From: Icerya purchasi
Lineage: Eukaryota > Arthropoda > Insecta > Hemiptera > Monophlebidae
Assembly: GCA_039619475.1 (NCBI GenBank)
Contig: CM077115.1
Location: 180,450,106-180,514,105, forward strand
Length of the DNA: 64,000 nt
Direction: 5' to 3'
The notes under the pieces were generated by a model. It had not been told where the DNA came from and did not search any database. It was given only the letters and a program-made list of their open reading frames with translations. The position numbers were made by a program, and so were the translations under genes. Below are positions 57,343-64,000 of this stretch, one piece after another; position 1 is the stretch's first letter, and each line of letters starts with the position of its first letter.

Positions 57343-60300
57343 GTGCCAAATTGCTCCTAGCTGATAACAGCTATCTGGCAATTTTAGTATTAGAGCGTAA
57401 CATTGAGTAGCACTCTATCCAGCGATAGGTGCAGAAGATTATTTTCCTTTTTGTTAGGCTAAGTCCATCGGCTTGACTCTGTCAAGCCGCCGAACTTCCA
57501 TCGAATTATCCAACAATACGATCGCTAAGTAATTTGGATGTATCTCCAGTCTGCTAGCATACTTTTTTGCATCATTAGTTATTACTTCTAGCACGGTCTT
57601 GATTTTTAGATCTTCATGTAGTGTTAAGTTGGTGATATACCACGGAGCATTGACTATCATTCGAAGGATTTTATTCTGTATCCGTTGGATGATCGCTATA
57701 TTGCTCTTTTTCGAGCAGCCCCATAAGGGGCAACCGTACCGCCAAATTGGCTTTAGGATTTGAGCGTATATTAATAGTTTATTTTCAGGAGATATTTCTG
57801 ATTTTCTGTTTAATAGCCAGTACATTTGCTTCAGTTTTGCATTTAGTTCGATCCGTTTTGCTGTTATGTGTTTCTTCCATGTTAATCTTTGGTCGAGATA
57901 CATACCAAGATATTTTACATCTGTGTGTTGTGGAACTGGAACATCATTCAGGATTATATCTTCCGTTGGCACAATTCTTCTGTTAGTAAAGATTACTCGC
58001 CTTGATTTGCTTTCATTAGTTTTAATCTTCCATTGGCTAAACCACGATGAGAGTTCAGTAACAGCTTCTTGAATGGTGTTACGCGCTTTAACCGGGCATA
58101 CATCCGAGCATAAGATCGCGGTATCATCAGCAAATGTTGCTACCTGCACGTTGGAGGGCGTAGGAATATCTGACGTGTATATGAGATAGAGTAGTGGCCC
58201 CAGCACACTTCCCTGCGGAACGCCTGCTTTTATCGGATATATATCTGATGAGTCATCTCCATACTTCACAAAGAAGTATCTTTCGTGTAAGTATGACCAA
58301 AGTAATTGATATATTTCATGGGGAAAGTGACGTTTTATTTTGTGTAACAGACCGTCGTGCCAGACTTTGTCAAAAGCCTGGCTTATATCTAAAAACACTG
58401 CGTCACAGTACTTTTTCCCTTCGAGGGATGCCTCTATAGTGTTAACTATGCGGTGCACTTGTTCTGTTGTACCGTGCTTAGCTCTGAAACCGAACTGATG
58501 TTCCGGTATTAACTCTTTGTCGTTAATAATTGGCATTAACCGCTTCAGCAACAGCTTTTCATAAAGCTTAGAGACTACGGACAGCAAGGAGATGGGCCGA
58601 TACGAGTCCGGTTCTGTCGGTGGTTTAAGCGGTTTCTTAATGACGATAATTTGTGACAGTTTTAGCTGTATCGGAAAATACCGTAGCCGGAGCATCGCAT
58701 TGAAGACATATGTCAGAAATATAAAACCTTTTCTGGACAATTCCTTTAAAATCCGTGCCGTAATTAAGTCATAACCCGGAGATTTATGCGGATTTAAAGT
58801 TTTTACTAAGTTATTAATTTCCCCCGGAGATGTGAGTTTTATTGGTTTAGAAACATCATAACAGTAAGCATCAGGGGTCAGCGTTGAATTTCCAGGATAT
58901 GGCTGAAATATGTTTGCGAAATGTTTTGCAAAGACTTCTGCTTTTTCTGAGTCCGTTTTAGCCCAAGTTCGACTTGATTTTCTTAACGGATGCACCGCAT
59001 GTACAGGTCTTTTAAGATTTTTTGTTATTTTCCACAACGAGTAGTCATGTTGCGGCAGGGGCGATAGATTTGTTAACCTTTGTTTTAAGGATTTGTTTTT
59101 TAAATCTTGCAATAATTTCTTTAAAAACTTCGTCTGCTTATTTAATGCTGTTTTATGGGTAGGGTTTCTCGATAATTGCCATTGTTTTCTCAGTTTCCGT
59201 TTTAACTGGACCGCTTTTTTAATTTTATCTGGATAATAGATAACAGGCTCATAACCTCTTTCCTTTGGTGTGGATTTCCACGCAGCTCGTTGTATGACTT
59301 TAATGAAGTATTCTACCGCTTCATCTATTTGTTTTGCAGTTTTCAGCGGTATTTTAACGTTCATTGTACGTTCAAGCTGCTCTCGAAATGCATCCCAATC
59401 TGTGAATTTATTATGGAGTTTTGGTTTCCGCATTTTTCTAACTATATGCTGACTAATTGTTAGTGTAACCGATGAATGATCTGATGACAATATTTCGTCA
59501 GTCCTAACATCAATAAATGGGGATGAAATTCCTTTTATTATGAAGAAGTCCAAGAGATCCGGTGTTTTATTAAGGTCGGTTGGCCAATAAGTAGGTGTTC
59601 CCGATGAATAGACCATGCTGTATGTTTCGTCCATGGATGATTTTAATTCTTTCCCTCTGGGCACTGTCAGTCTTGACCCAAAGTGAATATTTTTCGCATT
59701 GAAATCTCCTCCTACAATGTATCTGTTACCTAAAGTTCTGAAGAAGTCGGTAAAATGTTTTTTTTTTATAATATGCCTCGGAGGGCAGTATACTGCTGAG
59801 AGAGTAATATTTTTATTTGGACCTTCAGTGATTACTACACTGGTCGCTTGTAGGTAATTGAATTTATATTTGTTCAGTTCATAGTGTTTTATATTACTTT
59901 TTATTATAACACCAGTGCCACCGTGTGCTGTATTATCTGGATGATTTGTATAATATGAATTGTATCCCGGGAATGTAATATGTCTTGTGTTAGTGAGATG
60001 TGTTTCAGATATTAGAAGCGCATCAATATTGTTTTGCAAAATGTACATTTGTATTTCATCGATATGATTAAGAACACCGTTAGTGTTCCAGGTAACTATT
60101 TTTAAATTCTTCATTTTTTATTAAGTAAAGCAGTTGTAATAGTCTGTATAACATTGTTAAGCACCTGATTTTGCTGTTGCATCATTTCAAGAAAAAGGGT
60201 TTTTATTTCAGTTAAGAATGTATGTAGCATTGTTGCAATGTCATTATTATTACTGTCATTGACTTCAGAAGTTCTATTTATTTCTCGTTTATGCCGCTGT

Positions 60301-63300
60301 CCTGCGATTTGCGCATAAGTCAAGCGCTGTGTTGAATTAAGACCTTCAGTTTGATTTGTCTCTGTATGTTCTTGGAGACCGGAAGGGGGCAAATGTCTGG
60401 AGTTTGCGTATTTGTCTAATGTATTGTTTCTACTTTTTACTGCATGTTGCTGGTGATTTCTGATATTTTGCAGCTTTTTATAGACGGCACATCCTTTATA
60501 ATTTGATGGATGATCTCCATGACAATTGGCACATTTTGGTGTTTCGTCCCGTTTTTTATTACAATTGGTGGATGCATGGTTATTACCACATTTGATACAT
60601 GCATACGCCCTGTTACAATAGGTTTTAGTGTGGCCATACCTTTGGCAGCGAAAACACTGAGGGATAATATTCTTTTTATGCGGAGATTCTATCTTAACTT
60701 TCATATGAAGTAATGTTTCAATTTTGTATATATCAGAATTGTTTTCGTGCGGTTCGAGGTCTACAAAGAATAATGGTAAGGGTTGCTTAGTTACCCTATG
60801 CTTGATATTAGTTATATGCCTAATTTGGTGTCCATTTTCTTCTAGGGCAGTCTTGATATCATTTATTTCTACCGAGTGATGTAGGTGTCGGATTACTACC
60901 CGAAAGCTTCTTTCAGATTTAATTTGATATGTGTGATGTTCTATTTCTTCCTGACGTAGATATTTAACTAGTGTACGATAACTGTCTATACTGTTTGATT
61001 TAATTTCGACTCTTTTGTCTGTTAGGGATCTGCAACGTATGTCACCAGTTGGGATGACGCTGGCAATATCTGACAACATTTTGGTATAATCTACTACTCC
61101 ATAAATTGTTATAGCAGGAGGTTTTAGTTCCTTTTTGTGCTGTGTAGGTTCTATATCTTCGTTCTCGCTAGAATCATCAGATGCCAAGCAAGCAAACCTG
61201 TTTTTATTTTGCTTAAGTATCTTTTTCTCTACTTGCTCCGAGGAAACACTTCTAACGTATTCTCTTTGCCTTTTCCTCTTATTTACGATCTCTTGCCAGC
61301 TGTGGTCTTTTACTTGAATATTGTCAGTTTGCATGGAGGCTTGCAGCGAATAATTTTCCTCTGTTGGGATAGGAGATAATACATTGGTATAAACAGATTT
61401 CGGTTTATCTAACGATCGGTTTTTTTTTGTATTTGTATTTATTTTATTGTTAGAATTGTTAGTATTATTATTTTTCGTCACATCACCGTTAGTGCATGCG
61501 AACGGAGGTAAAGGAACGAACTCACCGCCGGTTTGCATTGAGCCGTCATTTTCTGTGTCAGGATTTTCGGAAGCATTATGTGTGTAATGATGCGATGAAG
61601 CAGCAACATCTTCGATTTGTCGGTTGTTATCCGATTTACGGTTTAGAATAGGCGAGCGCATGACCATAACGGTAGTTTACGCAGAAAGCAGAGATAACAA
61701 ATACCGGCTTGCTGATAAGCAAGCCGATCACTGTACCGTACTTACGATAATTATACGCGATTAGAATGTAAATACTGTCAAGAGCAATTGAACGCGAACA
61801 ATGAACAATAACCCGAAACATTAAAACGATGCATTACATTTTTAAATACATATGGAAAAGGTGTGTTTAAAAAGATTTTGTTTTTATCGATAAAAAAATG
61901 TTTAAAACCGAAGGAACGTATACCCAACAGAATTGCAAATTCGTAGTAGAAGTGGAAAAATGTTCTTGAGTCCAGACAGTGATAGTATGGTAAGGTGTGA
62001 ATTACGATGACGTTACTTAGATTCATTTTTCTAAAAGATGCATATGACGACATGATGATGGGTGCCTTAGTCTATAAAAGCACAATTTTAGAGCCGGTTG
62101 TGAGCCTTTTAACTGCACTCCTTTCGGTAATAAAAGTTGGGTTTTCAGCAGCCTCGATATGTGCCCACGAGGCTAAGCACGCGCAATAACGGTTAGTGAA
62201 AAATCTTCCTTCGTTGATCACAGCGTGTGATTAGCCATCTGGCATTTCAGTCCTTAGTCTACTAGACCAAAAGTTGTAGGATATGTTACAGAGGAATACA
62301 TATGGCTGTCAGCACACTCTCATTGGGTAATTGAAGATAAAACTATTGTAAAAACCGCGTCTGATATATTTATCGAAACCATGCATGCAATAATTAATGA
62401 GTGGCCAAATCGTTTGAAGTTATTTTCAAAGTTAATATGGTGGTCATTTCGAATAAACTTGATGCAAAATTTTTTAACGATGGAATTATAAAGTTTAACG
62501 AGTTTCTATTAACGATTTAAGAAAGGTGTGACCGAATTTATGGCGTGACTGCGTAATACGAAATTTTCAAATAAAGAACGGTGGTCGCAATAAAATTAAA
62601 TTGTGATGCATAGGTATGTATTGTTTTTTATATTTTTTTACAAATAAATTTTTAGGGCAAGATTTACAAATATTGGGTGCAGTAGTGATAAAAAGAATGA
62701 TAATAATGATAATGAAAATTATATAACGTGTTCGCCAATGTCTTGTATTTTCACCCTTTTGAGAATCACAATGATAATTAACAAAAATAAGTTTTGATAA
62801 TTTAAATAATTTATATTAGAAATTGCTGCTGTATAACTTTTTTGTATATTTTTAAATATCGGTTTTATTAGTGTGTGACGAACATTTGAAATTTCGTTAT
62901 TGCGTTTGTGCTTTCTATGTGTAAATTCTATCCGTTGAAATTTCTAACTTGTTATATTCTGTGGATTCCAATATTACGTAATCTGCTGTTTTGATCTATA
63001 GGCATTTGTTATCTCGAAAAATGTCAGACCGACGAAAATACTCTTCAGATTTCTTGTACTTTTTAACTGAGTTGTGTACAGTAAACATTTGATGTACTTC
63101 TTTACTTAATTAGTTTGTCTTATTATTGGAATTAAGTTGTGTACGAGAGTGTAGTTTGCCAATGTTTAGTAATTTTTGATTATTTTCTTAATACGACTCA
63201 AACTAACTACTTGTATGTTTACAAGAATATTCGGAGATTAATTTATAATATAAATTTTATTGTATTTAAGGGGAGTTTCTGTTAAATTCTATCAAATTTC

Positions 63301-63637
63301 AATGTAACTATTCATAATTCCACCTAAGTGGTTAGGCAGAATAATTACGATCAAATTAAAAGAACTTATTTATAACGTGATTTTTTTTCTTTTTTTTTTC
63401 TTTATAATAAACTATCAATTTCCGATTTTAATATTATTAAAAATAAAACATAAATTGATTATTATCGTTATTTATCGTTTGCAAAATTATTTTATTAAAT
63501 TTTTCAAAGTTAATTGTTGTTAGGTTCCGTGTCAAGTTTTTCGCGAACATGGAAAAGAAGTTTATAGTGTCGATTGGAGTCATACGCGTCAAGAACAACT
63601 AATTATTTCTGCATCTTGGGATTGCTCCATAAAATTG
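52177..63637 (+). CDS. PEX7: PEX7, peroxisomal PTS2 receptor (5' part; first three coding exons)
   Basis: Peroxin-7 is the cytosolic WD40 receptor that binds N-terminal PTS2 signals and, with a PEX5-type co-receptor, carries cargo to the peroxisomal docking complex. Exons 52177-52282, 53825-54000 and 63524-63637 join in phase (106, 176, 114 bp) to give 132 codons. The N-terminus [20 protein letters not shown] with [10 protein letters not shown] is the hallmark PEX7 start. WD units follow: [55 protein letters not shown]. Roughly 190 further residues with the remaining WD repeats lie beyond 64000. Intron 2 (54001-63523) carries a full Jockey element in antisense. ATG 52177 was chosen because homology starts there and the upstream frame has no other ATG. 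Confidence 0.93.
52283..53824 (+). other. PEX7 intron 1
   Basis: 1.5 kb, AT-rich; no element recognised. Confidence 0.8.
53825..54000 (+). CDS. PEX7: PEX7 coding exon 2
   Basis: [20 protein letters not shown] through [20 protein letters not shown] to NILQPE, covering the first WD blade. Acceptor GTTATAG, donor CCAGAG|GTAATG; ends in phase 0. Confidence 0.93.
54001..57315 (+). other. PEX7 intron 2, part before the Jockey insertion
   Basis: AT-rich with a T run at 55492-55514. Short ORFs here (e.g. 55187-55441, 56311-56595) are unsupported. Confidence 0.7.
57303..57315 (+). repeat. Target-site duplication, left copy (Jockey)
   Basis: TACATTTTTAAAT directly before the T run that is the element's poly(A) tail; an identical 13-mer lies at 61835-61847. 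Confidence 0.85.
57344..57380 (-). other. 3' terminal stem-loop of the Jockey element
   Basis: The inner stem TAGCTG / CAGCTA (57358-57363, 57368-57373) has a 4-base loop; an outer TGCCA / TGGCA stem pairs at 57344-57348 and 57376-57380. It abuts the poly(A) tail, the place where LINE reverse transcriptases recognise their template. Confidence 0.6.
57454..60114 (-). CDS. Jockey ORF2: AP-endonuclease and reverse transcriptase
   Basis: 886 residues that nick the target and copy the element's RNA by target-primed reverse transcription in the nucleus. The APE-like endonuclease spans about 1-220: TWNTNG at 8-13, catalytic Glu37 in [15 protein letters not shown] with Asp137 and Asn139, SDHS at 211-214. 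A basic linker covers about 290-350. RT spans about 440-740: [39 protein letters not shown] (Asp576), [17 protein letters not shown] at 661-664, [10 protein letters not shown]-terminal region follows. All catalytic residues are present. The start ATG overlaps the ORF1 stop as ATGA, so translation probably depends on termination-reinitiation. Length is typical for the clade. Confidence 0.95.
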   Translation of the reverse strand: MKNLKIVTWNTNGVLNHIDEIQMYILQNNIDALLISETHLTNTRHITFPGYNSYYTNHPDNTAHGGTGVIIKSNIKHYELNKYKFNYLQATSVVITEGPNKNITLSAVYCPPRHIIKKKHFTDFFRTLGNRYIVGGDFNAKNIHFGSRLTVPRGKELKSSMDETYSMVYSSGTPTYWPTDLNKTPDLLDFFIIKGISSPFIDVRTDEILSSDHSSVTLTISQHIVRKMRKPKLHNKFTDWDAFREQLERTMNVKIPLKTAKQIDEAVEYFIKVIQRAAWKSTPKERGYEPVIYYPDKIKKAVQLKRKLRKQWQLSRNPTHKTALNKQTKFLKKLLQDLKNKSLKQRLTNLSPLPQHDYSLWKITKNLKRPVHAVHPLRKSSRTWAKTDSEKAEVFAKHFANIFQPYPGNSTLTPDAYCYDVSKPIKLTSPGEINNLVKTLNPHKSPGYDLITARILKELSRKGFIFLTYVFNAMLRLRYFPIQLKLSQIIVIKKPLKPPTEPDSYRPISLLSVVSKLYEKLLLKRLMPIINDKELIPEHQFGFRAKHGTTEQVHRIVNTIEASLEGKKYCDAVFLDISQAFDKVWHDGLLHKIKRHFPHEIYQLLWSYLHERYFFVKYGDDSSDIYPIKAGVPQGSVLGPLLYLIYTSDIPTPSNVQVATFADDTAILCSDVCPVKARNTIQEAVTELSSWFSQWKIKTNESKSRRVIFTNRRIVPTEDIILNDVPVPQHTDVKYLGMYLDQRLTWKKHITAKRIELNAKLKQMYWLLNRKSEISPENKLLIYAQILKPIWRYGCPLWGCSKKSNIAIIQRIQNKILRMIVNAPWYITNLTLHEDLKIKTVLEVITNDAKKYASRLEIHPNYLAIVLLDNSMEVRRLDRVKPMDLA
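60111..61667 (-). CDS. Jockey ORF1: gag-like zinc-knuckle protein
   Basis: 518 residues. In Jockey-type elements this protein binds the transcript and forms the ribonucleoprotein. A low-complexity Asn/Thr-rich N-terminus (about 60-90) is followed by a PRE_C2HC-like domain (about 254-322: [31 protein letters not shown]). Three zinc knuckles follow at 338-351 ([14 protein letters not shown]), 357-369 ([13 protein letters not shown]) and 379-393 ([15 protein letters not shown]). A Gln/Asn-rich C-terminal helix covers 480-518. The frame is open throughout. The start is the first ATG of the frame; a second Met is two codons later. The stop TGA overlaps the ORF2 start. Confidence 0.93.
   Translation of the reverse strand: MVMRSPILNRKSDNNRQIEDVAASSHHYTHNASENPDTENDGSMQTGGEFVPLPPFACTNGDVTKNNNTNNSNNKINTNTKKNRSLDKPKSVYTNVLSPIPTEENYSLQASMQTDNIQVKDHSWQEIVNKRKRQREYVRSVSSEQVEKKILKQNKNRFACLASDDSSENEDIEPTQHKKELKPPAITIYGVVDYTKMLSDIASVIPTGDIRCRSLTDKRVEIKSNSIDSYRTLVKYLRQEEIEHHTYQIKSERSFRVVIRHLHHSVEINDIKTALEENGHQIRHITNIKHRVTKQPLPLFFVDLEPHENNSDIYKIETLLHMKVKIESPHKKNIIPQCFRCQRYGHTKTYCNRAYACIKCGNNHASTNCNKKRDETPKCANCHGDHPSNYKGCAVYKKLQNIRNHQQHAVKSRNNTLDKYANSRHLPPSGLQEHTETNQTEGLNSTQRLTYAQIAGQRHKREINRTSEVNDSNNNDIATMLHTFLTEIKTLFLEMMQQQNQVLNNVIQTITTALLNKK
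61668..61834 (-). promoter_or_regulatory. Jockey 5' leader with hairpin and upstream ORF
   Basis: Jockey elements carry an internal promoter in the leader. Here a perfect 9-bp stem CGGCTTGCT / AGCAAGCCG with a 4-base loop lies at 61705-61726, about 40 bases before the ORF1 start. A 61-codon upstream ORF begins at 61821, close to the element's 5' end, and runs past the ORF1 start in another frame to 61636. Confidence 0.6.
61835..61847 (+). repeat. Target-site duplication, right copy (Jockey)
   Basis: TACATTTTTAAAT, identical to 57303-57315. Confidence 0.85.
61848..63523 (+). other. PEX7 intron 2, part after the Jockey insertion
   Basis: AT-rich; no motif was recognised. It ends in a normal acceptor TTGTTGTTAG. 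Confidence 0.7.
63524..63637 (+). CDS. PEX7: PEX7 coding exon 3
   Basis: 38 codons: [20 protein letters not shown] to ASWDCSIKL, the second WD blade up to the base before its Trp. Donor AAATTG|GTATTC; the next exon should begin with the Trp codon of KLW. Confidence 0.92.
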
Positions 63638-64000
63638 GTATTCTTTTTTAGCATTATACTTTATCTTTTGATTTTGCGTATAAATTGTCTATTGAATTCT
63701 TTCGAATTGTATGAAATTTTAAGGAAGAATAATTTTCAAATAAGTTCAAAAAAAAATTAAAAATAACTTTAAAATGTTTTAAGAAAATTTTAATCTTTTA
63801 AAATGAGTTTATAATACATCTGATAATTTCTTTTTGCACTTACGTGTAAAGAAGTAAGAGAAATCGCGTGTAAATTAATGTGAAACTAGTCAAGTAAATT
63901 GTAAATATTTAAGAATATTTTTATTACATTTGTAATAGGAAAGTAAAATAACATTTAATTACCTTTATTTATTCTGTAAATAGTGGGATCCAAATTTCGC
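63638..64000 (+). other. PEX7 intron 3 (partial)
   Basis: AT-rich to the window edge; the next exon is not in view. Confidence 0.8.

Larger units (their letters stand above)
57316..61834 (-). mobile_element. Full-length Jockey-clade LINE with two intact ORFs
   Basis: 4.5 kb element in antisense to PEX7. From its 5' end: about 167 bp leader, ORF1 (518 aa, zinc-knuckle nucleic-acid binding protein), ORF2 (886 aa, endonuclease plus RT), about 110 bp 3' UTR with a stem-loop, and a pure A tail of about 27 bases. Identical 13-bp duplications flank it. Neither ORF has a stop or frameshift. These are the marks of a young, possibly mobile copy. There is no RNase H domain, as in Jockey and unlike the I clade. 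Confidence 0.92.

Noticed and set aside
57747..59452. Plus-strand ORFs within the Jockey ORF2 region
   Set aside because: Antisense shadows of the 886-residue coding frame.

Overview
This is a piece of an AT-rich animal nuclear genome. It has spliced genes with GT-AG introns, tRNA-derived SINEs, non-LTR retrotransposons of the RTE and Jockey groups, mariner and hAT elements, and many homopolymer and microsatellite tracts. The visual arrestin resembles the insect rhabdomeric form, and the repeat complement (RTE, ZMYM1-like hAT, Jockey, mariner) fits an insect. The order cannot be fixed from the sequence alone.

Two host genes can be supported. (1) A visual arrestin (Arr2-like) lies on the minus strand as seven coding pieces between 41303 and 20291. 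All splice phases join, giving about 408 codons and a complete C-terminus. (2) The first three coding exons of PEX7, the peroxisomal PTS2 receptor and a WD40 protein, lie on the plus strand at 52177-52282, 53825-54000 and 63524-63637. The gene runs off the right edge. The two genes point away from each other across about 10.9 kb of repeat-filled DNA.

Layout: 1-2552 decayed RTE-type LINE ending in a GAA tract; 2.5-9.8 kb no recognisable gene; 9826-10966 decayed mariner with terminal repeats; 11.0-11.6 kb second RTE fragment; 12.9-14.4 kb a 9-bp minisatellite and two fold-back elements; 14.4-20.3 kb no recognisable gene; 20.3-41.3 kb arrestin, whose introns hold SINEs, a LINE with RNase H-like remains, a DDE transposase remnant, a hAT-type MITE, a palindromic composite repeat and a third RTE fragment; 41.9-50.4 kb an intergenic cluster of SINE, hAT MITEs with clear 8-bp target duplications, and scrambled hAT transposase pieces; 52-64 kb PEX7, whose second intron carries an apparently complete Jockey element (57316-61834, antisense) with two open ORFs, a poly(A) tail and a 13-bp target-site duplication.

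The strongest observations are the intact Jockey copy (overlapping ORFs, 5' and 3' hairpins), two hAT-type MITE families defined here by terminal repeats and 8-bp duplications, a nearly perfect 96-bp-arm fold-back element with a second partial copy, and an unclassified palindrome-plus-tandem repeat unit. I saw no evidence for an undescribed multi-gene system. What may be new here is the set of repeat families.
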